A DNA stretch of 35,571 nucleotides from Fischerella sp. CENA71 (GTDB lineage Bacteria; Cyanobacteriota; Cyanobacteriia; Cyanobacteriales; Nostocaceae). Below, one piece after another: positions 19,516-28,137 of the stretch. Position numbers and translations under genes: made by a program. The DNA lies in the NCBI GenBank assembly GCA_024239075.1, contig JANBVI010000052.1:1-35571 (forward strand), written 5' to 3'. The notes beneath the pieces are model-generated. The model did no database searches and had not been told where the DNA came from. It saw nothing but the letters and a program-made list of their open reading frames with translations. Every line of letters starts with the position of its first letter. The stretch's first letter is position 1.

Positions 19516-19665
19516 ATGTTCTTCATCAGAGAAATAAACCCTCTTTCTTTGATTAAATATCAATGGATTGAGCTCGATGCTTATTCTAGCTGGCAAACGT
19601 TTGTTGAATCTCTGGAAAAAATACTCAGAGAATTTGGACAAAACTATGTAATTAATTTTGAGTAA
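19516..19665 (+). CDS. Hypothetical 49-aa ORF, possibly a domain remnant
   Basis: ATG at 19516, stop TAA at 19663; begins MFFIREINPLSLIKYQWIEL and ends REFGQNYVINFE. No ribosome-binding site is obvious. The pattern (xxYQWIELDAYSSWQTFVESLEKIL) reminds me of the last strand and helix of TIR-like domains, so it may be the C-terminal tail of a lost larger gene. It ends 15 bp before the aminotransferase ATG, in another frame. I do not recognise it with certainty, and it could be non-coding. Confidence 0.3.
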   Translation: MFFIREINPLSLIKYQWIELDAYSSWQTFVESLEKILREFGQNYVINFE

Positions 19666-19680
19666 CTACTTACAGGAATA

Positions 19681-20829
19681 ATGGCGCAAACAGTATCAAT
19701 CAATAACAACCAGAGGTTGCAACTAAAACCCCTAGTCACACCAGAACGCTTACTTTTGGGTCCTGGTCCTTCAAATGCTCATCCCGCAGTTTTGCAAGCG
19801 ATGAATACTCCTCCGCTAGGCCATCTTGACCCAGCTTTTCTTGCAGTCATGGATGAAATCCAATCATTGCTGCGCTACGTATGGCAAACAGAAAACCCTC
19901 TCACCATCGCTGTTAGTGGTACGGGAACAGCAGCAATGGAAGCAACTATTGCTAATGCAGTAGAACCAGATGATGTTGTGTTAGTGGGTGTGATTGGTTA
20001 TTTTGGTAATCGACTTGTAGATATGGCTGGACGTTATGGTGCAGATGTGCGAACCATTACCAAGCCTTGGGGACAAGTCTTTTCTATAGATGAATTACGA
20101 ACTGCTGTACAAACTCATCGTCCAACTATTTTAGCTTTGGTTCATGCTGAAACATCCACAGGCGCACGTCAACCTTTGGAGGGAGTTGGTGAGCTGTGTC
20201 GTGAGTTTGGCTGTTTGCTGCTAATAGATACAGTTACAAGTTTGGGTGGTGTTCCCATATTTTTGGATGAATGGGGAGTAGACCTCGCTTATAGCTGTAG
20301 CCAAAAAGGCTTGGGTTGTCCACCGGGTGCTTCTCCTTTTACAATGAGTCCCCGCGCATTTGAGAAATTGCAACAGCGTCAAACGAAAGTAGCTAATTGG
20401 TATTTGGATATGACGCTGTTGAATAAATATTGGGGTAATCAACGAATTTATCATCACACAGCACCCATCAATATGTATTATGCACTCCGAGAAGCACTAC
20501 GTTTAATTGCCGAAGAAGGAGTAGAAAACAGCTGGCGACGTCATCAAGAAAACGTAGAATATCTCTGGCAGTCATTAGAAGAGATAGGATTGTCATTACA
20601 TGTACAGCGAGAGTACCGTCTACCAACTCTCACAACAGTCCGCATTCCTGAAGGCGTGGATGGTAAAGCGATCGCCCGACAGTTGCTCTTAGAGCATAAC
20701 ATTGAAATTGGTGGTGGTCTTGGTGAATTAGCTGGTCAAGTCTGGCGTGTTGGACTTATGGGTTTCAACAGTCGTAAAGAAAATGTAGATCGGCTTATAG
20801 AAGCTCTGCAACTGGTTTTGCCTAAATAG
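19681..20829 (+). CDS. Class V aminotransferase, alanine/serine-glyoxylate type
   Basis: 382 residues, the usual length of the family. Fold type I PLP enzyme: LLLGPGPSNAHPAVLQAM at the N-terminus, AVSGTGTAAMEA for the cofactor phosphate region, LLLIDTVTSLGG with the PLP-contacting Asp, and the Schiff-base Lys209 in SCSQKGLGCPPG. The C-terminal small domain ends with EIGGGLGELAGQVWRVGLMG. The expected reaction is transamination of glyoxylate to glycine with alanine (or serine) as donor, a step of photorespiratory glycolate metabolism in cyanobacteria. The amino donor cannot be settled from sequence. Start: ATG after TTACAGGAATA (AGGA). A hairpin follows the stop, so it is probably monocistronic. 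Confidence 0.92.
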   Translation: MAQTVSINNNQRLQLKPLVTPERLLLGPGPSNAHPAVLQAMNTPPLGHLDPAFLAVMDEIQSLLRYVWQTENPLTIAVSGTGTAAMEATIANAVEPDDVVLVGVIGYFGNRLVDMAGRYGADVRTITKPWGQVFSIDELRTAVQTHRPTILALVHAETSTGARQPLEGVGELCREFGCLLLIDTVTSLGGVPIFLDEWGVDLAYSCSQKGLGCPPGASPFTMSPRAFEKLQQRQTKVANWYLDMTLLNKYWGNQRIYHHTAPINMYYALREALRLIAEEGVENSWRRHQENVEYLWQSLEEIGLSLHVQREYRLPTLTTVRIPEGVDGKAIARQLLLEHNIEIGGGLGELAGQVWRVGLMGFNSRKENVDRLIEALQLVLPK

Positions 20830-20849
20830 AATTGCTTGGTATTTGACAC

Positions 20850-20879
20850 TCCCATCTGCATTTCAGCGATGGGATTTTT
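20850..20879 (+). terminator. Intrinsic terminator after the aminotransferase gene
   Basis: TCCCATC (20850-20856) pairs with GATGGGA (20868-20874), followed by TTTTT. It lies about 20 bp after the TAG of the aminotransferase gene, in the right orientation. Confidence 0.65.
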
Positions 20880-21073
20880 GCTTTGTAGAGATTCCAATGA
20901 ATTTACTCCACCTTCTTATCTCCTTTGTCTTTTTTGTCTCATTATCCCTTCCCTTTCCCTCTAAGTTAGACTGAAGTATAGCAGTAAACCCAGATAGCAA
21001 AATAGTGATCTGAAAACCACTGCACAGCCGGAATCAAGATTGTTGAGCAAATTAATTTGAGTGTTGATTAATA

Positions 21074-21868
21074 ATGTTACATCGCTTCTCAAAACAGGGA
21101 CTGATTTGTATTACTCAACCAAATCATGCTTGGCTTTCAGGTCAATTAGCACAAGTCTGGGGTAATGAATATTTTGGTGATTTTGTACCGAGAAAAGAAG
21201 TTTGTCTTGGTGCAGAACAACATGACATCGGTTGGATTCTTTGGGAAAAAGCCCCTACACTGAACCCTCAAACTGGTTATCCTTACAATTTTACAGAACT
21301 TTCTACTCAAGAACACATAAAGATTTGGTCACATGCTAGACAGTTGGCACTTGTATTGGGTAGATATGTAGCCTTGCTTGTCTCGCTACATGGAACAGGT
21401 TTGTATGAAAGATTTACAAATTGGCAAAACTCGCCAACCTCTACTCAAATAGTGCAGGAATTTCTCAAGCAGGAGTATCTTTTTCAAGAGCAACTCATCG
21501 CTAGTTTGAAAAAAGATGCATATTATGCAACCCAGGTTACACCGGAAATCATCACACGTAATAGAAAGCTAATAGAAATATGGGATGCACTTTCAATCAT
21601 CTTTTGTCAGGGAATGACTTCACAACAACAGTTGATTGACCATGTACCAACACTGAATAGTGATACTACTCTAGACTTGACCTTGTTAAGCAATCATGAC
21701 CATCATCAAGAAATAGTGATATCTCCCTGGCCTTTCCAGCAGAATGAAGTCACCCTAGTTTATGAAGGACAGCTTCTACGCCATATCTTCAGCAGTGAGA
21801 TAGCAATGCGAGAAGCTTTAATGGGTAATTATGGAGTGACTCTCACTACTACCTTAAAGCCAAATTAG
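21074..21868 (+). CDS. DUF3891 family protein
   Basis: 264 residues. It matches the DUF3891 pattern as I know it: SGQLAQVWGN near the N-terminus, an EQHDIGWILWE segment with neighbouring acid/His residues, and SLHGTGLYERF in the middle. Conserved His/Asp clusters of this sort suggest a metal-binding helical (HD-like) fold, but no activity is established to my knowledge. No signal peptide or membrane segment, so cytoplasmic. Start is ATG at 21074; no clear Shine-Dalgarno. It lies 244 bp after the aminotransferase gene, beyond that gene's terminator, and so is probably transcribed separately. Confidence 0.85.
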   Translation: MLHRFSKQGLICITQPNHAWLSGQLAQVWGNEYFGDFVPRKEVCLGAEQHDIGWILWEKAPTLNPQTGYPYNFTELSTQEHIKIWSHARQLALVLGRYVALLVSLHGTGLYERFTNWQNSPTSTQIVQEFLKQEYLFQEQLIASLKKDAYYATQVTPEIITRNRKLIEIWDALSIIFCQGMTSQQQLIDHVPTLNSDTTLDLTLLSNHDHHQEIVISPWPFQQNEVTLVYEGQLLRHIFSSEIAMREALMGNYGVTLTTTLKPN

Positions 21869-21898
21869 AGAGTAGTAGTTATTAGGTTCTTTGGTTAT

Positions 21899-22147
21899 CT
21901 AACCTCTTTTGCGTTGCCTAACTGGCTTTTTTGTGGTCTTTGATTTACCACGTGCTAACTTCAACTCCGCCTTTGACTGAGGCTTTGATGAATGGAGTTT
22001 TGGCGGTCGGCATCGTTCACAAAACAAAGGTCTAGAAGGATAACAAGTTCGTTCAACAACTAGGTTGCATCCTTTACATACGAAACGATAGACTCTTTGC
22101 CTAATAAGGCGAGTGTGAGCTTTAACAAAAACTTCCTTACTGTCCAC
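21899..22147 (-). CDS. Small zinc-ribbon-like cyanobacterial protein
   Basis: About 82 residues from a GTG at 22147, which has AAAGGA (22157-22162) nine bases upstream; a longer reading from TTG at 22171 is open but would place this ribosome-binding site inside the gene. Two CxxC pairs (CKGC and CERC, about 20 residues apart) point to a four-Cys zinc-binding fold. The C-terminus is very basic (KLARGKSKTTKKPVRQRKRG), suiting nucleic-acid or ribosome contact. I recognise the pattern as a conserved cyanobacterial hypothetical but know no function. It is head-to-head with the next gene, 34 bp between start codons. Confidence 0.75.
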   Translation of the reverse strand: MDSKEVFVKAHTRLIRQRVYRFVCKGCNLVVERTCYPSRPLFCERCRPPKLHSSKPQSKAELKLARGKSKTTKKPVRQRKRG

Positions 22148-22181
22148 CTGTCTATATCCTTTCAACAACAACGAAACTACT

Positions 22182-22883
22182 ATGGCTGATTTATCTGAGA
22201 TTCTTAGATTACTGGAAGCAGAACGCGATCGCTACATCTTAGAAACTGCTGATTTGGAACGTCGTCTATCTTTTATTCGCAACCAGATGAATGTCCTAGA
22301 AGCTCTTATTTCAGGGTACGCTCTAGAAGAGAAAATGAATCATATCCACAAGCGTTTACTTGAATCATCTACACAGGCATATCTAGAGGATAGCCTTCAT
22401 TCCCTTGAAGAAGAAGCAGAAGCGACGACACTTGATCAAAAACAAAAACAGAAATTAGACGATAAGACAAATTCACTTCTAACCACATCACCATCTACCT
22501 CAACATCAGATTCCAAAGATTCCAAATCTACTGCTCCTTCACCGGAGCAACCAGACATATCTGATATTCCCAAATTGAGTATTTCCAGAAAACCTGGTAC
22601 CTTACCTTTACTACCTGAATTTCAAGAATACTCCATACAAAATGCAATCTTGATTTTGATGCGTCAACGACCGGATTTACATTTCCACATTGATGCCATA
22701 GTACGAGATTTGTATGGTGATCAATTAACGCCCGATCAGTTTAAAACTGCTAAAACAAATGTTGGAAAGATGCTTTCCACAGGAGTACAGGCGGGAATGT
22801 GGTATCGAGTATTACAAGCTCATGGTGTTTACACCTTGAGATATGAAAAAGGAGTGACTAGCAGACCTCTACAAAGAAAATGA
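22182..22883 (+). CDS. Coiled-coil protein with C-terminal winged-helix-like (HARE-type) domain
   Basis: 233 residues. Residues about 1-85 are a charged coiled coil (LLEAERDRYILETADLERRL). A Ser/Thr/Lys-rich linker (about 90-135, e.g. TTSPSTSTSDSKDSKSTAPS) follows. Residues about 145-225 resemble a HARE-HTH/winged-helix domain: SIQNAILILMRQRPDLHFHI, then DAIVRDLYGDQLTPDQF and a final strand pair around VYTLRYE. The HARE-like family is associated with DNA-linked enzymes and possibly modified-base recognition; here it stands alone with a coiled coil, suggesting a small DNA-binding or adaptor protein. The divergent start lies 34 bp from the zinc-ribbon gene, so promoters must overlap the neighbouring gene. 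Function is inferred only. Confidence 0.7.
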   Translation: MADLSEILRLLEAERDRYILETADLERRLSFIRNQMNVLEALISGYALEEKMNHIHKRLLESSTQAYLEDSLHSLEEEAEATTLDQKQKQKLDDKTNSLLTTSPSTSTSDSKDSKSTAPSPEQPDISDIPKLSISRKPGTLPLLPEFQEYSIQNAILILMRQRPDLHFHIDAIVRDLYGDQLTPDQFKTAKTNVGKMLSTGVQAGMWYRVLQAHGVYTLRYEKGVTSRPLQRK

Positions 22884-23271
22884 TTAAGTATTCAATCATG
22901 CAGCCAATAGACGTATACATTTAATATGCAGGCGATCGCTCCAAAATTAGAGTCAAAACTGACTACATCACAATAATATGGTCTTGTTTGCTGCAAATCC
23001 ATCTGCGGTTCTACTTGAAAATCTTATAAATAGGTCGTTTAAAAGAATTAAGTTGCAAACAGATAGAAGGTACGAATGCCAAAACGCCAAAAAAAAAGAT
23101 GAGGTAGAAGCAAAAAACAAAAAAGGTGGTAAAGTAGTCAAGTGCGAAAGCCGAAAAGCAAGAGCCGAGCAAGCGAGTCAAAAAAAACAGAAAAAAAAAT
23201 CTGAAATAGTTGACAAAAAGAAAAGAGCTTACAGAGTTCGTGACCGAGCTAATGAAACTAAATCGCAATAA
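22884..23271. other. Gap with A-rich, purine-biased tract; doubtful 97-aa ORF
   Basis: An open frame 22978-23271 (plus) would give 97 residues ending in a Lys/Arg/Glu-rich low-complexity tail (SQKKQKKKSEIVDKKKRAYR). The opposite strand reads as a Phe/Leu-rich hydrophobic chain, an artefact of the same bias. About 23080-23270 is very rich in A and poor in pyrimidines. No ribosome-binding site or family is recognised; either strand may be non-coding. A HIP1 site lies at about 22933. Confidence 0.3.
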
Positions 23272-23748
23272 GCAGAAGTATTATCAACGAGGTCTGAGCG
23301 CTATGAAGCTTATCATGTCTGTATCCTAGCTATTTTTGTCGCCCCGTCAGCTGTTTACCCCGGTCAAGTTTACAGTACTCGATTTAGCCCCAAGGGTAAA
23401 TTGATTGCAGCTGCTACTAGAGATGGCAGAATTACTATTTGGAATACAAACGGTGATTTACTAAAAATCCTAGAAGGACATAGTGACATAGCTGATAATG
23501 TGAGTTTTAGTCCTGATGGAAAAACTCTTGCTAGTGCTAGCAGAGATGATTCGGTAATTTTGTGGAATTTAAATTTAGATGAACTAGAACAATCTGCTAA
23601 TTTGTGGAAGTCTGATTTAAATCAGGTCATGCAAAAAAGTTGTTATTGGGCAGGGCATTATGTTCAATATAATTTGAATGCTGTTAAAAATGATCAACGT
23701 CTTCAAAAAATGTGCGATGAATCTAATACTATTAGGCAACCATCATGA
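23272..23748 (+). pseudogene. WD40-repeat protein remnant (C-terminal part)
   Basis: One open frame from the TAA at 23269 to the TGA at 23746, with no ATG in frame before the repeat core. It encodes one WD40 blade and most of another: GQVYSTRFSPKGKLIAAATR, RITIWNTNGDLLKILEGHSD, VSFSPDGKTLASASRDDSVI and LWNLNLDEL. It then has a tail of the type that ends cyanobacterial WD40/STAND proteins (KSCYWAGHYVQYNLNAVKND). A propeller needs about seven blades, so this is the 3' relic of a larger gene. If anything is translated it would start at a TTG such as 23401. Its TGA overlaps the ATG of the Nudix gene (ATGA). Confidence 0.7.
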
Positions 23749-24833
23749 TACTCAAAAAAATATTACCAAAGTGGTTTTTCCCAGACTTTTTCCTTGACTG
23801 GAAACTAGAAAACTGGCAAGATATTTATAAGAACCAAACCGATTTATTAAATATATATTATCAAGGTTATTCTGTATTAATTCCACAAGTAGTGGTTTTT
23901 GACAACACAAAGGAAAATTTAGACTTAAGCAAAATTTGCTTTAAATTAACTTCTCATAAATTTCAAGTAGACAAGAGTCTGGAAAATGAGAAAATTTTTG
24001 AACTTTATAAAAAATTTATCTCTCTACACAAACGTAAGCTATTTAATGAGACTTGTCTGAGACTTGTTTCAGTAAAGTATGAGCAAGAATTAACAAATTC
24101 CAAATGTATCTTATTTCAAATCCAAGAAGCTGATTACTTTGATTATATTCAAACAAACCTGTGTTTAGATGCACAGTTAAACCAAAAGCATATCTCTTTG
24201 AGAAATAAGATTCATGTAGAATTGAATAATCATCAACTAGAAAAACTAGAAAATTCTCCATTAGCCAATATCTTGGGAATCAATATTTTGATATTGACAT
24301 CGGATGGGACAATAATTCTTCAAAAAAGGTCTGCTCATACTCTAGTTCGTCCTAATCAAATCTGTTCATCAGCTTCAGGAACACTAACAAAAGCAGATAT
24401 TCCAGATTATGACCAAAAATTCAGTGTTGAGAATTTATTACCTGCATTTTTTAGAGAAATGTTTGAAGAAATTGGACTAGAGCCGTCTAGAATTCCCAAC
24501 CACCAAGTCAAGTTTATCGGAGTCACCAGAGAGTTAATCAGAGGTGGACAACCGGAATTATTTTTGTCAGCATATATTGATTATGACAAGAATCAAGTGA
24601 TAGATGCTTATAGTCAAGCATTAGATAAATTTGAATCGAAATCTTTACTATTTTTTGAGATAGGTTCATTAGCTAATGAACCACTTGTTTCTATTGAACA
24701 AAAATCTAAATTTAGTGCCAAAATTGATGAGTTGATTCATAAGCATGAGAAAGCGATCGCAGTCCCTCTCATGACTCATTTAGCACTATGGTGCAGCTCA
24801 CGTCTTCAGGAGATTCAACATGAGATGTACTAG
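23745..24833 (+). CDS. Nudix hydrolase with a long N-terminal extension
   Basis: 362 residues. The C-terminal half (about 180-320) is a Nudix domain: ILTSDGTIILQKRS, then SSASGTLTKAD and the Nudix-box core REMFEEIGL beginning at Arg237, with the RE..EE.G metal-binding pattern intact; the box has an insertion between its Gly and the RE. The family hydrolyses nucleoside diphosphates linked to another moiety; the substrate cannot be told. The first ~170 residues are not recognised. The ATG overlaps the stop of the WD40 relic (ATGA), so it may once have been translationally coupled to a larger WD40 gene. The gene is AT-rich relative to the housekeeping genes nearby. Its stop codon overlaps that of the convergent secreted-protein gene. 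Confidence 0.8.
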   Translation: MILKKILPKWFFPDFFLDWKLENWQDIYKNQTDLLNIYYQGYSVLIPQVVVFDNTKENLDLSKICFKLTSHKFQVDKSLENEKIFELYKKFISLHKRKLFNETCLRLVSVKYEQELTNSKCILFQIQEADYFDYIQTNLCLDAQLNQKHISLRNKIHVELNNHQLEKLENSPLANILGINILILTSDGTIILQKRSAHTLVRPNQICSSASGTLTKADIPDYDQKFSVENLLPAFFREMFEEIGLEPSRIPNHQVKFIGVTRELIRGGQPELFLSAYIDYDKNQVIDAYSQALDKFESKSLLFFEIGSLANEPLVSIEQKSKFSAKIDELIHKHEKAIAVPLMTHLALWCSSRLQEIQHEMY

Positions 24834-25276
24834 CGAGCTTGTGTGATTCGTACATGCCTGCGATAAATATACCAAGGGCCTGTATCGGCATTCTGCTGAT
24901 CGCCGCATGTAATTGGATTTTGAAACGTTACTTCCCAGTAGGCACCAGGATACTCTATATTACCGAAGAACTTTGAGTTAAAATCATTTTCTCTAACTGG
25001 TTGCATACCTGTCGGAGGGCGAATAGATGAGACGAGAAATTCTCGACTTCGCCCGACATAACACCTTTCGCTATCCAAGTAAATGTCAGGTGCTTGCCTA
25101 TACCAGTTAACGCCCCTTTTAAAATATGTACCTTTAGATGCAGTAACCCTCAAATAAACCCTAGAATTAGTTTGAGAATACGCGGTATCGGAGATCATCG
25201 CACTCGATATTCCACATACTACACTCAAATACAAAAATACTCTTGGTAGATACAACCTAGTGCTACTAATACTCAT
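24830..25276 (-). CDS. Small secreted protein of unknown function
   Basis: 148 residues. N-terminal signal peptide (RVFLYLSVVCGISSAMI, cleavage likely near AYSQ-TN), then a compact domain of about 115 residues rich in aromatics and beta-prone stretches (RVYLRVTASKGTYFK, AYWEVTFQNPITCGDQQ) with two cysteines (in SERCYVG and ITCGD) that could form a disulfide. No family recognised. Convergent with the Nudix gene: both stop codons lie within the same CTAG (24830-24833). The upstream 195 bp holds its promoter, not identified. Confidence 0.65.
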   Translation of the reverse strand: MSISSTRLYLPRVFLYLSVVCGISSAMISDTAYSQTNSRVYLRVTASKGTYFKRGVNWYRQAPDIYLDSERCYVGRSREFLVSSIRPPTGMQPVRENDFNSKFFGNIEYPGAYWEVTFQNPITCGDQQNADTGPWYIYRRHVRITQAR

Positions 25277-25471
25277 ATTTGTAAATGGTCGGATTACTGA
25301 GTTCAGATAAGCAATATAGTAAACATCTTATACTGTAAATTAAAGATTGACACCGCCTAAAGGTGTAATAACACATTCATGAGGCGATAGTGTCGGACGC
25401 ATGTACTATGAAATACAAACTCTCATTTAGAAGCGATCGCGGCTCATGTTTACAGTTTAAGTATTTACAGT

Positions 25472-26392
25472 TTAAGAACGGCGCACATTTAAACAACACC
25501 ATTCTTTGCGTTTCCACAGAGTAGCAACCACCCATCCGTTTTTTTCTAAAGTATCAGCAACGGCTTTCGATTGTTCGACTAAAATACCACTGAATATCCC
25601 CCAAGTGCTGGGTTTGGCGATCGCACTCATTTGCGGAACTAGTTCGATAATTACTTCCGCTAGTATGTTGCATACTATACCATCAACTGGCGCAGTAATG
25701 AGTTTTTCGACAACATCTACACTACCTTGTGCCACAACTAAGCGTTCGGAATCAATCCCATTCATTAATAGATTTTCTTGAGTTGATTGCACTGCTAAGG
25801 GGTCAGTATCTACGGCGTAGACTTGCTTGGCTCCTAGTAGTAATGCTCCGATAGAAAGGATACCAGAACCACAACCAATATCCGCAATTACCGCATCTTT
25901 TGCTTGTTCTTTTTCTGCAAAAAAAGCAGCAGGGGCTTCGGAAAATCGCATTTCCAAAGATTCCAAACACAACTGAGTTGTAGCATGGTTCCCTGTACCA
26001 AAAGCCATACCAGGATCGAGGCGAATAATTAAGCGATCGCTATTTTCAGGAATTGGATACCAAGCAGGATTAATCAAAAAGTGATCGCCGATTTCTTGCG
26101 GTAGCCAGTATTGTTTCCAGCTACTTGCCCAATCTTGTTCGTCAATGAACTGCCAACTTATAGTAGGTTCAGTAACTTCCATACACAAGGCGTCTTGGCG
26201 CAACCACAGTGATAATGCTGCTAAATCCAAAAGTTGTGCTTGAAAAATCGGCAAATAACCCCTAACCAGACTGCGATTTCCCTTTTTTTCGCTTGCTGTA
26301 CCGCGACAGCCAAAATTCCCCAGTCGCCAAAAGACACTATCTTCTAGTTCTGGTTCACAAATAATTTGTAATTCCCACCAAGTGTTAGCCAT
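25472..26392 (-). CDS. prmA: Ribosomal protein L11 methyltransferase
   Basis: 306 residues from the ATG at 26392 ([11 protein letters not shown]). A longer in-frame reading from 26473 would add 27 residues encoded by low-complexity repeat DNA and is rejected. The N-terminal substrate-recognition domain starts at [20 protein letters not shown]. The class I SAM-dependent methyltransferase domain has [20 protein letters not shown], motif [19 protein letters not shown] (about residue 168) and [14 protein letters not shown] (NPPY-equivalent region). The enzyme trimethylates L11 in the cytoplasm. It lies upstream of nothing on its strand within 190 bp and just downstream of serA (164 bp), so the two may share a transcript. 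Confidence 0.95.
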   Translation of the reverse strand: MANTWWELQIICEPELEDSVFWRLGNFGCRGTASEKKGNRSLVRGYLPIFQAQLLDLAALSLWLRQDALCMEVTEPTISWQFIDEQDWASSWKQYWLPQEIGDHFLINPAWYPIPENSDRLIIRLDPGMAFGTGNHATTQLCLESLEMRFSEAPAAFFAEKEQAKDAVIADIGCGSGILSIGALLLGAKQVYAVDTDPLAVQSTQENLLMNGIDSERLVVAQGSVDVVEKLITAPVDGIVCNILAEVIIELVPQMSAIAKPSTWGIFSGILVEQSKAVADTLEKNGWVVATLWKRKEWCCLNVRRS

Positions 26393-26400
26393 ACGATTTA

Positions 26401-26556
26401 TTGGGGATTGGGGATTAGGCATGGGGAAAAGACGCGGTGACGCTGTGAAGTGGTGACACGGTGAATCAATCAAAAATATTCTCCGTGTCCCCGCGTCCCC
26501 GCATCCCCGCTTCCTCTTTGTACCTCTTCCCTGCTCCCCGTTCCCTATTCCCTCAT
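26401..26556. repeat. G/C-run heptamer repeats between prmA and serA
   Basis: TTGGGGATTGGGGATTAGGC (from 26401) contains TTGGGGA heptamers, the reverse of the CCCCAAT class (STRR1, as I recall). Further on, about 26481-26514, CCCCGCGTCCCCGCATCCCC runs in 7-8-bp steps, followed by CCCTGCTCCCCGTTCCC. The whole spacer is low-complexity repeat sequence. Confidence 0.6.
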
Positions 26557-28137
26557 TTAAAGTGTTACAGTGTACGCATCTCGAATTCCAGGTACTTTGG
26601 TAATCTCAGTCAAAATGCCATCGGGTAAGGGATCATCAAGACTGAGAACCATCACCGCATCACCGCGAACGATTTTCCGTCCTACCTGCATACTGGCAAT
26701 ATTGACATTAAAGCTGCCTAGTAGGGAACCAAGTTTACCAATAATTCCTGGCATATCTCGGTGTACAGTGAACAGCATGTGATGGCTGGGGGGAACGTTA
26801 ATTGGGAAACCGTCAAGGTTTGTGAGGCGGATTTCTCCATCACCTAACAAAGCACCTGTGACAGCATGAGTACCCAAAGAACCTGTGGCTTCTAAATGTA
26901 TTGAACCAGCATAGTCTTTGATTGCTGCATCTCGCGTTTCAATGACGCGAATTCCCCGTTCTTTAGCTTCGATGCTGGCGTTGACGTAGTTTACCCGTTC
27001 TCGCAGTGCTTGAAAAAGTAGTCCTTTGAGGGATGCGACTACCAAAGGCTGACTTTTGTTGGTTGCTAGTTCACCTTGTAATCTAACGTTGAGTAATTCT
27101 ACTCTACCGCCAGCTAGTTGTCCGACGAGATTACCCAAAGTTTCGGCTAACTGCATGTAGGGTTTGAGTTCTTCTAAGACATCTGGCCCCAATCCAGGAA
27201 TATTTACTGCCGATCGCGCTGGTAATCCTAACAGTACATCCCGGATTTGTTCAGCAACGTCAATAGCCACATTCACTTGCGCCTCTGTTGTGGAAGCACC
27301 CAAGTGTGGAGTCAGGATGACTTCTTTACCCAAAGACCTTAAACTCGATTCTCCCAATGGTTCTGAATCGAATACATCAAGGGCTGCACCCGCTATTTTA
27401 CCTTCTCTAATGGCAGTTGCGAGAGCTTCTTCATCAATGATGCCACCACGAGCGCAGTTGATGATTCTGGTGGTGGGTTTCATTTTTGCCAACATATTGG
27501 CATTAATTAAATGGGTGGTTTCTGGAGTTTTGGGAATGTGTAGGGTAATATAATCTGCTTGCTGCACCAATAAATCCATATCCACTAGCTGACAACCAAG
27601 CTGTTCAGCCCGGTCTGTGGAAATAAACGGATCATAAGCAAGCAATTTCATCCCCATTGCTTTAGCAACAGCAGCAACATGGGAACCAATTTTACCCAAA
27701 CCGACAATCCCGATAGTTTTTTTGTAGACTTCAGCACCCACAAAGGTTTTGCGATCCCATTCGCCACGTTTTACAGAAGCGTTAGCATCAGGAATATGAC
27801 GAGACAAAGACAGCATCATCGCTAGCGCGTGTTCAGCAGCAGCGATTGTGTTTCCTTCTGGAGAGTTGACTACCACAATCCCTTGACGAGTTGCAGCAGC
27901 AACATCCACATTATCTACACCCACGCCAGCGCGGCCTATAATTTTTAGCTGTGTCCCAGCTTCGATAATTTCTTTGGTGACGCGGGTTCCAGAACGAATC
28001 ATCAGTGCATCGTATTCACCAATGATTTGTACTAATTCTTCTGCTTTTAAGCCTGTTCTGACATCAACAGTAGCGACTTGGGATAAGATGTCGATCCCTG
28101 CTTGATCAATTGGATCGGAGACGAGAACCTTAGACAT
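26557..28137 (-). CDS. serA: D-3-phosphoglycerate dehydrogenase
   Basis: 526 residues, the long three-domain form. It catalyses NAD-dependent oxidation of 3-phosphoglycerate to 3-phosphohydroxypyruvate, the first step of phosphorylated serine synthesis. N-terminal substrate domain ([18 protein letters not shown]), NAD-binding domain with [13 protein letters not shown] (about 142-154), catalytic Arg in [13 protein letters not shown], catalytic His278 in LTPHLGAST. An allosteric-substrate-binding domain (about 315-450) follows, then a C-terminal ACT domain ([19 protein letters not shown], about 452-526) for serine feedback. ATG start; the gene is complete and unremarkable. Confidence 0.97.
   Translation of the reverse strand: MSKVLVSDPIDQAGIDILSQVATVDVRTGLKAEELVQIIGEYDALMIRSGTRVTKEIIEAGTQLKIIGRAGVGVDNVDVAAATRQGIVVVNSPEGNTIAAAEHALAMMLSLSRHIPDANASVKRGEWDRKTFVGAEVYKKTIGIVGLGKIGSHVAAVAKAMGMKLLAYDPFISTDRAEQLGCQLVDMDLLVQQADYITLHIPKTPETTHLINANMLAKMKPTTRIINCARGGIIDEEALATAIREGKIAGAALDVFDSEPLGESSLRSLGKEVILTPHLGASTTEAQVNVAIDVAEQIRDVLLGLPARSAVNIPGLGPDVLEELKPYMQLAETLGNLVGQLAGGRVELLNVRLQGELATNKSQPLVVASLKGLLFQALRERVNYVNASIEAKERGIRVIETRDAAIKDYAGSIHLEATGSLGTHAVTGALLGDGEIRLTNLDGFPINVPPSHHMLFTVHRDMPGIIGKLGSLLGSFNVNIASMQVGRKIVRGDAVMVLSLDDPLPDGILTEITKVPGIRDAYTVTL

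Noticed and set aside
23011-23268. 85-residue hydrophobic protein on the minus strand
   Set aside because: Its Phe/Leu runs are the reverse reading of A-rich DNA; there is no start context and no family resemblance.
26393-26473. Extended N-terminus for prmA from an ATG at 26473
   Set aside because: The added 27 residues come from low-complexity heptamer DNA, while [11 protein letters not shown] at 26392 is the normal start of PrmA proteins.
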